DNA from: Bacteroidales bacterium
GTDB lineage: Bacteria > Bacteroidota > Bacteroidia > Bacteroidales > UBA10428
NCBI GenBank assembly: GCA_016935595.1
Contig: JAFGQQ010000054.1
Location: forward strand, 1-6,552
DNA: 6,552 nucleotides
Direction: 5' to 3'
Position 1 is the stretch's first letter. Every line of letters starts with the position of its first letter. This document shows positions 1-6,521 of the stretch, in pieces. The position numbers were made by a program, and so were the translations under genes. The notes under the pieces are model-generated. The model saw nothing but the letters and a program-made list of their open reading frames with translations, was not told the origin of the DNA and made no database searches.

Positions 1-1192
1 CTTCAACCTGGACTTTCTCGTTAATCAAAGAATCGTTAATTTCAAGTACTAAATTGCTATTTATTTTATTTATAGCAGAAACATCTCCTTTTGTAAAAAA
101 CACCTGATCATGATTTTGTACTGATTTATAGAAATTTTCATACGGACCGGGAGTCCTGATATCATTATAAATAACGTAAACTAATGCAGATGGGATTAAT
201 TCTGTTATATAAACTACTTGTTTTAAAGTAGTTAAACAACAATAATTAGAGCAATATGGCAAATGATTTTTATCTCGTGATCCGGCACATTGTATAAAAA
301 GAATACTTTTAGGTTCTTTTTGATCAGACGGTTTTAAAATTTTTCTGTTGTTAACCATTTTCTCGAACTCAAGATTTGTTATTATATTGCTATGCTTATT
401 GTACCCTAAATGGTTTAAATTATTTGCATCGTAAGGTTTCCATCCCGTTGCCCATATAATTGCACCAACTTTTAAAGTATTTTCTTGCTTATCACGCAAA
501 AATTTAACAATAAATTCACCAGGTTGGCCCGAAATCTCAATTATCTCCGAAGAGGTAAAAATTTGAATATTTTTTAAATTCTCAATTTCATCAATTTTTT
601 CAATAATTATAGGATTTTGTAATTCTGTATGTGAGAATTCCGAAGGAATTTGTTTATACAGATAATTTGACCATCCGCCAATTTTTTTTTCTTTTTCAAT
701 CAAAACAATGCTATAACCTGCTTTTGAGGCCTCAATTGCAGCAGTAATGCCAGTAATTCCACCACCAACAACTAACAAATCGGAATTCAGATTTTCAGCT
801 ATAAAAGGTTTTGGAACTGATATTGTTTTAATTTTAGCAATAGCCATATTTAAAGAATCTTCTGCTAACATTTGTGTGTCTTCATTCATTGGCAAATGCA
901 ACCAGGCTATCTGCTCACGAAAGTTAACCCGCTCACAAATAATATTATTGCTAAAATTAAATTCCTTAACTTTTACCCTGGGAGAACAGGCAGCAACAAC
1001 TATTGCCTCAAAGTTTTCTTTTTCAATATCATTATTAATTTCACTTAATGCATCCTTACTACATAAAAATGAATTGCTTTTGATTTTAATATTTGGATAT
1101 TTATCTGAAATTTTATTTTTTAAAGAATCAATGTCAATACAATTTCCTATTTCACAACCCGAACAAATATATATGCCAATTTTTTTCTCCAT
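1..1192 (-). CDS. qmoB: QmoB, quinone-interacting oxidoreductase subunit B (partial, 3' end outside window)
   Basis: This reading frame is open from an ATG at 1192 to the left edge: 397 codons, roughly the first half of a protein that is usually around 750 residues. QmoB is an HdrA-like flavoprotein of the Qmo complex, which passes electrons between the membrane quinone pool and APS reductase. The N-terminus (MEKKIGIYICSGCEIGNC) and the AACSPR motif near residue 68 are typical of QmoB. A dinucleotide-binding GGGITG motif follows at about 143-148. Later come ATGWKPYDA (248-256), KPSD (287-290) and the Cys-rich QCAGSRD...LPYCSNYCC segment (301-319). The usual C-terminal ferredoxin and MvhD-like parts would lie outside the window. 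It starts 13 bp after the qmoA stop with no clear Shine-Dalgarno, so it is almost certainly co-transcribed. It is a paralogue of QmoA, sharing the ATGWKP, PSD and CAGSRD blocks, but the N-terminal block separates the two. Confidence 0.93.
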   Translation of the reverse strand, partial: MEKKIGIYICSGCEIGNCIDIDSLKNKISDKYPNIKIKSNSFLCSKDALSEINNDIEKENFEAIVVAACSPRVKVKEFNFSNNIICERVNFREQIAWLHLPMNEDTQMLAEDSLNMAIAKIKTISVPKPFIAENLNSDLLVVGGGITGITAAIEASKAGYSIVLIEKEKKIGGWSNYLYKQIPSEFSHTELQNPIIIEKIDEIENLKNIQIFTSSEIIEISGQPGEFIVKFLRDKQENTLKVGAIIWATGWKPYDANNLNHLGYNKHSNIITNLEFEKMVNNRKILKPSDQKEPKSILFIQCAGSRDKNHLPYCSNYCCLTTLKQVVYITELIPSALVYVIYNDIRTPGPYENFYKSVQNHDQVFFTKGDVSAINKINSNLVLEINDSLINEKVQVE

Positions 1193-1205
1193 AGAATTAA
1201 TCAAA

Positions 1206-2450
1206 TCATGAATTTATAATTTGAATGGCTTTTAACGTTTTCCCAGTTGCATCTTTTAAGGAGGCCGATACATCCATGGGTTTTTTTGTATTTGAAACAG
1301 CCATTATACCTTCCGGCAATTCATCTTCGAGAATAAATCCATTCTTATCAACTTTTATTTGATTTATAGATAATTTTTCTGGTACAATACCAGTAGCTAG
1401 AACAACCAAATCAAATTCATCTTTTATTTTTTGTCCTTTAAAAATATCTTCTGCTTCTACAATCAAATTCTTGTTCTCGATATTCTCTTCAATATTTCCG
1501 GCTTTTCCTTTGATTAAAAAGACTCGATCATGGTTTTTCACTTTTTCAAGAAAATCCTCATTTCTTCCACTTACCCTTAAATCAATATAAAAAATTGTTG
1601 CCTGGGCATCTTTGTCTTGTTCCACAAAATTTAATGCCTGCTTTAATGATGCTGAACAACAAACACCTGAACAATAAGGCAAATAATTTTCATCGCGCGA
1701 TCCAGCACATTGAACAAATGCAATTTTTTTTGGAGGTTTATTATCGGAAGGCCTTAATACTTTTCCCTGAGTTGGCCCATTTGGAGCCATAAGTCGTTCC
1801 ATTACAACATTTGTAATAATATTTGATAATACGCCATATTTTAAATTGATAATCTTTTCAGCAGGAAAAGGTTTCCATCCTGTAGCAAATACGATCGCTC
1901 CTGCCCGAATTACTGAAATTTCTTCCTTACATGAAAAATCAATTGCATCGTACTTGCATGCTTCTTTACATTTATTACAATTTTCTTTCTCGCAAAATTC
2001 TTCATCAATAGTATATTTAAAAGGAAAAGCCAGTTCATTCGGAAGATAAATGGCTTTCGTTTTTGATATGCCGTAATTATATTCATCATTTCGCTCAACC
2101 AGACAGACATTCACACAATCGCCGCAAGCCGTGCAATTATCATTTACATAATTAGGTTTGGTTTTTATTTTTACAAAAAAATTACCTTTTTCTCCTGTAA
2201 TTTCTTCAACTATTGAGGAAGTAATCAGTTTAATTTTTTTATTTTGTTTAATCCTTCTAAAGTTAATTTCCAAACCGCAAAACGGAGGACATAATTTCGG
2301 AAAATACTGGTTTATTTTAATTACCCTTCCACCTAAATAAGGAAGTTTCTCAACTATTATTGCCTCATAACCTGTTTCAGCAGCTTCAATTGCAGTAGTC
2401 ACTCCGCTTATTCCCCCACCTATTATAAGTATTGGCAATTTATTACTCAT
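1206..2450 (-). CDS. qmoA: QmoA, quinone-interacting oxidoreductase subunit A
   Basis: This 414-residue cytoplasmic FAD/iron-sulfur protein is of normal length for QmoA. It resembles HdrA and forms, with QmoB and a membrane subunit, the link between quinones and APS reductase. The N-terminal FAD site reads GGGISG (11-16) with PYLGGRV at 37-43, followed by the QmoA hallmark YFPKLCPPFCGLEINFRR (49-66). A ferredoxin-like insert carries two cysteine sets: C106, C109, C112, C116 and C153, C158, C161, C165. The first set ends Cys-Leu where Cys-Pro is usual, but all eight cysteines are present. ATGWKP (189-194), RPSD (233-236), QCAGSRD (247-253) and the CSGVCC cysteines (260-265) follow. The C-terminal PMDVSASLKDATGKTLKAIQ (391-410) is also typical. 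The start is chosen because homology begins at MSNKLPILI. That ATG overlaps the end of another open frame. The gap to the aprA stop is 104 bp, wider than the other joins in this operon. Confidence 0.96.
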   Translation of the reverse strand: MSNKLPILIIGGGISGVTTAIEAAETGYEAIIVEKLPYLGGRVIKINQYFPKLCPPFCGLEINFRRIKQNKKIKLITSSIVEEITGEKGNFFVKIKTKPNYVNDNCTACGDCVNVCLVERNDEYNYGISKTKAIYLPNELAFPFKYTIDEEFCEKENCNKCKEACKYDAIDFSCKEEISVIRAGAIVFATGWKPFPAEKIINLKYGVLSNIITNVVMERLMAPNGPTQGKVLRPSDNKPPKKIAFVQCAGSRDENYLPYCSGVCCSASLKQALNFVEQDKDAQATIFYIDLRVSGRNEDFLEKVKNHDRVFLIKGKAGNIEENIENKNLIVEAEDIFKGQKIKDEFDLVVLATGIVPEKLSINQIKVDKNGFILEDELPEGIMAVSNTKKPMDVSASLKDATGKTLKAIQIINS

Positions 2451-2571
2451 TTACTTGAATTATCGTTTTTATTAATTCATCAAAGCCCAAAGTAACAGCA
2501 GCTATGGCAGTTACTTCTGTTTTAATGCTATTGCTGTCGCTACAGCTAACTTTTTCAATCAACCAGATCAA
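2443..2571 (-). other. Coding-like open frame between aprA and qmoA (small ORF or gene remnant)
   Basis: The 104-bp gap between aprA and qmoA is open in one frame up to a TAA at 2443-2445, overlapping the qmoA start by 8 bases (ATGAGTAA). From the first available TTG (2569-2571) it would encode 42 residues; a second TTG at 2560-2562 gives 39. There is no ATG. The part beyond aprA reads VSCSDSNSIKTEV, then TAIAAVTLGFDELIKTIIQ, which could form a helix. In the 35 codons from GTT to GAG, 30 begin with a purine, a pattern expected of coding DNA, and the G+C content (about 34%) matches the genes rather than the more AT-rich spacers. It could be a small protein with a TTG start, the remnant of a lost gene, or an extension of AprA in the +1 frame after its TGA. 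I do not recognise a family. Confidence 0.35.
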
Positions 2572-4441
2572 TTATATCTTTCCTGACCATTTCCCATTCA
2601 CCAGTTTCAGAATTATATTTACAATTTACAAAACAACGCCACTCTTCTTCATTCAATTCAGGAAAATCAGTCCTAAAATAATATCCCGGCCACCTGGTTT
2701 CTTTTCTGAACAACATTGCATGAACATGGGCTTCTGCTTGTGCCAAACGATGTATATTTTCCCAGCACCGCATTAATTCATTCGAGTCCTCAGCAGCCAG
2801 TTTTTCGATATCTTCTTTTAAAAATTTTAATAATTCTAAAGCTTTTTTTAACATCGCTTCAGAAGTTTTAAAATTAGAGGATGGCCCTCCTGCATATTCA
2901 TCCATTATTTTTTGCATCCTGAACATAAAATCTCTAGGTTTAATAAAATTCGGATTTATGTTTGGATCATTGGCATAATCTTTATGTTCCTGATATAATA
3001 ATAAGGGTTTAAATATCTCATTTTTTAATTGTTCAGTTAATTCTTCCGAAATATCCACTAAATTATTATTTTCAATACAAAAACGAATTGCTTCTTTAGC
3101 TGCAATCCTGCCCTCGGTAAATGAACCAGAAGAAAATTTATGACTTGACGCTCCGGCTGCATCGCCGGCAGCAAACAAACCTTTAATTGTAGTCATTTGA
3201 GCATATCCCCAGAAATATTCACCAGGTGAAAGATCTTCCGGACCACTTACCCACGCACCGGAAGCACCGGAATGTGAACTTATAAAATAAGGTTCACAAG
3301 CAGAAATTTCCGATGGTTGTTCTTCAGGATTTATATTTAATGATGCCCAATGTAAAGCCTGGCTGATTGTCATATCAAGAAAATCTTCCCAGGCCTCATT
3401 TTCCAATTCTTTAAGTTTCCTTTTTTTCTCTTTCTCATCTTCAATATTGCTTACAAGATTCTTAATCGCTTCTTCAGTATGCATATAAATTGGCCCTTTG
3501 CCATCCTGTATATCAAGTAACATTAAGTAATTTCTTAAATTAGCTGGAATAGGTTTTGTTTTTCCGTATTTTCCCCATTTTTCCAATTCTGCAACACGGG
3601 TTTCCATATAATCTTCACCCAGGGCATTTCTTGCCTTTGCCTGAAACAGCAAAAACCAGGCACCTACAGGTCCGTAAGCATCTTTAAACCTTACAGGAAC
3701 AAAACGCACTTCCTGGCAGGTCATTTCGGCACCTGCCCGAATCGTAAAATAAGTGCTTGCTCCTGAATTAAAAGGCGGATACCATGACCTTCCCAACCCT
3801 TCTCCAATCGAACGTGGCTTAAATACATGAACAGCACCTCCCATGGCACATAATACTGCTTTTGCTTTAAAAATGTAAAATTTATTTTCTCTAACACTAA
3901 ATCCTGTTGCCCCAATGCATCTCCCATCCTTCACAATAGGACTTGTTATAAAAATCCTTTCGAAATATTCTCCGTTTTCACCTAATTCTTTTAAAGCATT
4001 TTTGGCTGCCTCAGCAACAATAGTTTTATATGATTCCCCATGGATCATAATTTGCCAACGACCCTCATTAACATATTTTCCTTCTTCGTCTTTCCAAATA
4101 GGTAAACCCCATTTTTCAAATAAATGAACAGAAGAATCAACGTGCCTGGCAATGTTAGCTACCAAATCATCTCGAGTAATGCCCATCAGGTCATTTTTTA
4201 CATACTTCACATAATCCTCAATTGAATTTTTATTTTCTTTTAATCCAATATACATGTTAATGGCTGAAAGCCCCATTGCTACAGCACCACTTCTGTCGAT
4301 TGCAGCTTTATCGACTAATGTTACTTTTAAATTATTTTTCTTTGCCCAATAGGCAGCTTCATAAGCTGCCCCGCAGGCCGACATTCCTCCTCCAAGAATT
4401 AAAAAATCTGTACTTATCTCAACAATTTCAAAAGAATTCAT
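2555..4441 (-). CDS. aprA: AprA, adenylylsulfate (APS) reductase alpha subunit
   Basis: AprA is the catalytic FAD subunit of dissimilatory APS reductase, converting APS and two electrons to sulfite and AMP, or the reverse. At 628 residues it is close to the family range. The N-terminal flavin site is GGGMSACGAA (17-26), then DKAAIDRSGAVAMGLSAIN (44-62); N62 falls where the family has an active-site Asn. GRSWY (217-221) supplies the conserved Trp (W220), thought to sit on the electron path from AprB. VPVRFKDAYGPVGAWFLLF (248-266) contains the catalytic-site Arg (R251). SSHSGASGAWVSGPEDL (388-404) contains the active-site His (H390). AAGDAAG (424-430) is the second flavin-contacting stretch. 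All these residues are intact, which argues for an active enzyme. The gene follows aprB by 21 bp. It stops with TGA at 2555-2557, and an unusual coding-like frame continues immediately after. The name rests on motif recall; the fumarate-reductase-type alternatives lack the AprA-specific HSGASGAW block. Confidence 0.97.
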   Translation of the reverse strand: MNSFEIVEISTDFLILGGGMSACGAAYEAAYWAKKNNLKVTLVDKAAIDRSGAVAMGLSAINMYIGLKENKNSIEDYVKYVKNDLMGITRDDLVANIARHVDSSVHLFEKWGLPIWKDEEGKYVNEGRWQIMIHGESYKTIVAEAAKNALKELGENGEYFERIFITSPIVKDGRCIGATGFSVRENKFYIFKAKAVLCAMGGAVHVFKPRSIGEGLGRSWYPPFNSGASTYFTIRAGAEMTCQEVRFVPVRFKDAYGPVGAWFLLFQAKARNALGEDYMETRVAELEKWGKYGKTKPIPANLRNYLMLLDIQDGKGPIYMHTEEAIKNLVSNIEDEKEKKRKLKELENEAWEDFLDMTISQALHWASLNINPEEQPSEISACEPYFISSHSGASGAWVSGPEDLSPGEYFWGYAQMTTIKGLFAAGDAAGASSHKFSSGSFTEGRIAAKEAIRFCIENNNLVDISEELTEQLKNEIFKPLLLYQEHKDYANDPNINPNFIKPRDFMFRMQKIMDEYAGGPSSNFKTSEAMLKKALELLKFLKEDIEKLAAEDSNELMRCWENIHRLAQAEAHVHAMLFRKETRWPGYYFRTDFPELNEEEWRCFVNCKYNSETGEWEMVRKDIIDLVD

Positions 4442-4462
4442 ATGCTTAACAATATCTTTAAA

Positions 4463-4909
4463 TTATTTATTTTTAATTATTTCAATTTCTTTTATCCCTA
4501 AAGAAGCAGGTTCAGTTCTTAGAAATGGACTATTTATATCATCAGAATTTGTTTCGAAACCTGCATCAGGATCAGCTGAGCCTTCGGGAGTTGTGCGGAT
4601 TGGAAAACGGAATCTCTTAATTTGTTTATTACGGAATTTCACAGACCACATAATTGAATCGGTCCCCCGTAAAGGTTGTACTACACCACCCAAAGGCATA
4701 AAATCTGTATATCCCCTAACCTCAATAGCTTGTGTGGGACATATTTTTACACAATTATAGCACTCCCAGCACATTTCGGGAGCCCGGTTATAGGCTTTAT
4801 TTTTTTCTTTATCGAGCATCATTAAATCATTCGGACAAATATACTGGCAGGCTGTACGGTCTTGAGCTTTACATCCGTCGCATTTACTATTGATAACAAA
4901 ACTAGGCAT
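4463..4909 (-). CDS. aprB: AprB, APS reductase beta (iron-sulfur) subunit
   Basis: AprB is the small electron-transfer partner of AprA, carrying two [4Fe-4S] clusters that accept electrons from Qmo and pass them to the FAD of AprA. The 148 residues contain both cluster motifs: C10, C13, C21, C25 (KCDGCKAQDRTACQYICP) and C47, C50, C53, C57 (MCWECYNCVKICP). The second includes W48, a Trp conserved beside the cluster. PLGGVVQPLRGTDSIMWSV (72-90) is the family's typical beta-sheet segment. The tail, after RTTPEGSADPDAG (106-118), is the part expected to wrap around AprA and is polar and variable. Homology begins at MPSFV, fixing the start. The gene is the first of the operon, with a Bacteroidota-type promoter a short way upstream and no Shine-Dalgarno, only A/T-rich sequence before the ATG. 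Confidence 0.97.
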   Translation of the reverse strand: MPSFVINSKCDGCKAQDRTACQYICPNDLMMLDKEKNKAYNRAPEMCWECYNCVKICPTQAIEVRGYTDFMPLGGVVQPLRGTDSIMWSVKFRNKQIKRFRFPIRTTPEGSADPDAGFETNSDDINSPFLRTEPASLGIKEIEIIKNK

Positions 4910-4941
4910 AAAAATATTATTTTATAATTAACAATGGAGTA

Positions 4942-4971
4942 CAAACATAATTAAATTCAATAAAAAACCAA
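4942..4971 (-). promoter_or_regulatory. Bacteroidota-type promoter for the aprB-aprA-qmoA-qmoB operon
   Basis: On the minus strand, TTG (4971-4969) is followed after exactly 19 bases by TATGTTTG (4949-4942). This fits the Bacteroidota primary sigma factor consensus TTG-N19-21-TAnnTTTG. Transcription would start near 4935, giving a leader of about 25 bases before the aprB ATG at 4909. The leader is very A/T-rich and lacks a Shine-Dalgarno, which is normal in this phylum. No operator-like repeat is evident around it. Confidence 0.7.
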
Positions 4972-5040
4972 TAGTTAATAAATGGAATGAGTGGATAACC
5001 TTGTAATGGAAGAAATTGCAAGGAAAATTAATAACTTAAT

Positions 5041-5274
5041 TTATTTATTTTTTATTTCCGATAAGGTCTCTTTAATTTCGTCAAATTCTTTTAGAATTGC
5101 TTTGCTTGATATAATAATTTTATAATTCATCATTATAATTTTTATTGATACTAACAATACTCCTGCCTCTAATAATAGATCATGCGTGAATCCTTTTGTA
5201 AACAAAGCGATTATAAATAAAAGAAGAGTTGCTGAAATTACTATTAAATCTGCTGCTGACAAGTATTTTTTCAT
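5041..5274 (-). CDS. Small two-helix membrane protein of unknown function
   Basis: This 77-residue protein is not one I recognise. Two hydrophobic segments are visible: about residues 8-25 (DLIVISATLLLFIIALFT) and 33-49 (LLLEAGVLLVSIKIIMM). They are separated by a short polar turn (KGFTHD). The C-terminal third (about 56-77) is charged, with hydrophobic residues spaced in a heptad-like way (L61, F64, I67, L71, I74), so it may form a short coiled coil. The start is the first ATG, giving MKKYL, a common start for a membrane protein. It lies 136 bp downstream of the kinase-like gene and 131 bp upstream of aprB, which has its own promoter, so a role in sulfur metabolism is not implied. It is too small to be the AprM-type membrane anchor of some sulfur oxidisers. 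Coding status is supported by the clean two-helix pattern, not by homology. Confidence 0.65.
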   Translation of the reverse strand: MKKYLSAADLIVISATLLLFIIALFTKGFTHDLLLEAGVLLVSIKIIMMNYKIIISSKAILKEFDEIKETLSEIKNK

Positions 5275-5410
5275 TTATTTATAATTTTATTAGTTTGTAT
5301 ATCCGATTTTTTAATTGATAGTTATATTTTTTCTCGAACATTTTTATTAAAAGAACCCTTTCTAATTCATTTTTAATATAACAAGATAACAAAAATTTAT
5401 TATCCAGCGA
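5275..5410 (-). other. Intergenic stretch, open in the kinase frame beyond its stop, containing a possible 20-residue ORF
   Basis: After the kinase-like gene's TAA the same frame stays open for 43 codons, to a TAA at 5279-5281. Inside it an ATG at 5339-5341 would begin a 20-residue basic peptide (MFEKKYNYQLKNRIYKLIKL) ending 4 bases before the ATG of the membrane-protein gene. Purine-first codons are about half (23 of 43), so there is no strong coding signal, and the composition is what AT-rich DNA produces by chance. I saw no promoter of the TAnnTTTG type and no terminator. The two flanking genes may therefore share a transcript. Confidence 0.2.
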
Positions 5411-6109
5411 TTAAATCATTCCTCTCAATTCCATAATATTAACAATTGCGTTTACTATTTCATCATCAGTAAATCTCATGCAATTAAATGTGACATCAAA
5501 CTGTGTATAATCGGTATTTTTACCATAAAACGAATTTCTGAACTTCTCCCGTTTCTTATCTGTATTAATTATATATTTTTTTGCTTCTTTCACGCTAATA
5601 TTCATTTTTTCGCATAACATCTCAGCCCTCCAAATAACAGGAGCTTCCAATTCTATATGTAAAGATTTAAGAATATCGTGTGTAATTGCCACACTACCCC
5701 TGCCAATTATAATTACATGTCCGTTAACAGCAATAGTTCGTATCACTTCTGAAATTGTTCTGCGAATTCTTCGGTCACTTTTATAATACCGGGTAGATAA
5801 AGAATTTAATATTTCATCCCAGGTACTTCTTTCTTCAAAATCAAAAACATATTGTATTTTAGAGGGTTCTAAATTTAGCTCCTTGGCTGCTTCATTTAAT
5901 ATTTCTTTGCTCACACATTTCCAGTTATAATCTTTTTTTGTTCTTTTTTTATTTAGAGTTAATGCAAGAAGTTTTGATATTCTTTTAGCCGGACAACCTG
6001 TTTCTCTCGAAATAGTAACCACAGGTCCTGGATCTTTAATAATTTTCATTTCTTCTTCAACATTTTGTTTAAAGCGCTGCTCCATGTATTTCATTAATAT
6101 ATTTTCCAT
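5411..6109 (-). CDS. Cytidylate kinase-like family protein
   Basis: This 232-residue protein looks like a member of the cytidylate-kinase-like family (Pfam PF13189 type), P-loop nucleotide kinases common in Bacteroidota and Firmicutes. After a charged N-terminal helix (1-26) comes VVTISRETGCPAKRISKLLA (30-49), which aligns with the family's ISRExGSGGxxIA nucleotide-binding segment. A mid-protein core reads GHVIIIGRGSVAITHD (130-145), followed by LHIELEAPVIWRAE (150-163), matching the family's GRG... and LHV.L.AP...R blocks. The C-terminal lid region has DKKREKFRNSFYGKN (184-198) and DVTFNCMRF (205-213), typical of the R..F...FYG...D pattern. The glycine-rich loop is altered (GCPAKR instead of GSGGR/K), so ATP binding or activity may differ. 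It is distinct from the essential Cmk, so no gene symbol is given. Substrate and role are unknown. No Shine-Dalgarno is evident. Confidence 0.75.
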   Translation of the reverse strand: MENILMKYMEQRFKQNVEEEMKIIKDPGPVVTISRETGCPAKRISKLLALTLNKKRTKKDYNWKCVSKEILNEAAKELNLEPSKIQYVFDFEERSTWDEILNSLSTRYYKSDRRIRRTISEVIRTIAVNGHVIIIGRGSVAITHDILKSLHIELEAPVIWRAEMLCEKMNISVKEAKKYIINTDKKREKFRNSFYGKNTDYTQFDVTFNCMRFTDDEIVNAIVNIMELRGMI

Positions 6110-6190
6110 GACCTTTTTAAAAGTATTATTTCAGGGAGAAATACAATTTATAATATTTAATACCCTCTTTAGCAATTTACAAAAATTTTG

Positions 6191-6233
6191 GCTTTTTTTC
6201 AAGTAAAAATGTATTTTAAAGACTTGAAAAAGC
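6191..6233. repeat. Imperfect inverted repeat in the intergenic region upstream of the kinase-like gene
   Basis: The left arm GCTTTTTTTCAAGT (6191-6204) pairs with the right arm ACTTGAAAAAGC (6222-6233) with two extra T bases. The inner ten pairs are perfect, and the loop is 17 bases that itself contains AAAAT-GT-ATTTT. It sits about 66 bp past the stop of the response-regulator remnant and about 80 bp before the kinase-like start. No U-run follows it on the minus strand, so it is not a standard intrinsic terminator in that direction. It could be a transcript-end stem, a protein-binding palindrome, or chance in AT-rich DNA. Confidence 0.45.
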
Positions 6234-6298
6234 ATAAAATAGTTAAAAATGAAATAGAGAATTTTATTGAAGAATTTTCGCAATTTTATTAAATAAAA

Positions 6299-6472
6299 TC
6301 AAAGGCAAAATTTAAATCCAAAACCATGGATAGTATCAATTTTTATATTCAGATCATCTTTAAAATATTTTCTAATTCGTGATATAAAAACATCCAAACT
6401 GCGTCCCATAAAATAATCATCATCTCCCCATAATGCAATTAAAATATCCTCTCTTTTTATTAAAGTATTTGG
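6299..6472 (-). pseudogene. Truncated OmpR-family response regulator (DNA-binding C-terminus only)
   Basis: Fifty-seven codons, ending in TGA at 6299-6301, encode the C-terminal part of an OmpR/PhoB winged-helix domain: NTLIKREDIL, then ALWGDDDYFMGRSLDVFISR, RKYFKDD and the wing hairpin KIDTIHGFGFKF. The GRSLDVFISRIRK stretch is the recognition helix. This sequence type is characteristic of Bacteroidota response regulators, normally about 230 residues with an N-terminal receiver domain. Here homology stops at about 6470, and an in-frame TGA (6473-6475) lies just one codon beyond. No receiver-domain sequence appears in any frame through to 6552. The fragment has no start codon of its own and is most likely dead. 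A 5' portion could survive elsewhere if an element was inserted. Confidence 0.8.
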
Positions 6473-6499
6473 TCATGGGTTAAATTGACTGAAAATGTG

Positions 6500-6507
6500 T
6501 ATATTTG
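6500..6507 (+). promoter_or_regulatory. Possible Bacteroidota -7 element for the plus-strand gene at the right edge
   Basis: TATATTTG matches the TAnnTTTG -7 consensus and lies 14 bases before the ATG at 6522. A convincing -33 TTG at 19-21 bases upstream is missing: the nearest TTG (6485-6487) is 12 bases away, and TTTG at 6468-6471 is 28 away. It is flanked by TTGAC (6485-6489) and GTCAA (6507-6511), a 5-bp inverted repeat. Confidence 0.35.
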
Positions 6508-6521
6508 TCAAAAACACAACA

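Noticed and set aside
747..1211. Plus-strand open frame of 154 codons opposite qmoB
   Set aside because: It lies antisense to well-supported QmoB coding sequence, its translation has no recognisable domain, and such antisense frames are common opposite AT-rich genes.
2504..2776. Plus-strand open frame spanning the aprA-qmoA gap and the 3' end of aprA
   Set aside because: Most of it is antisense to conserved AprA C-terminal sequence. The minus-strand frame in the gap has the stronger coding signature.
3721..4127. Open frames on both strands inside aprA (minus 3721-3927, plus 3915-4127)
   Set aside because: Both lie within the conserved AprA flavin domain in other frames and show no independent features.
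4998..5022. CCTTG...CAAGG inverted repeat upstream of aprB, considered as a terminator for the membrane-protein gene
   Set aside because: The arms are only 5 bp with a 15-base loop and no U-run on either strand, too weak to call.
5041..5274. The small membrane protein as AprM, the membrane anchor of APS reductase in some sulfur oxidisers
   Set aside because: At 77 residues with two helices it is too small, and the operon already encodes Qmo subunits, which fill that role.
6485..6511. TTGAC...GTCAA inverted repeat around the plus-strand -7 element, considered as an operator or element end
   Set aside because: Five-base arms in AT-rich DNA are expected by chance, and without the rest of the putative element there is nothing to support either role.
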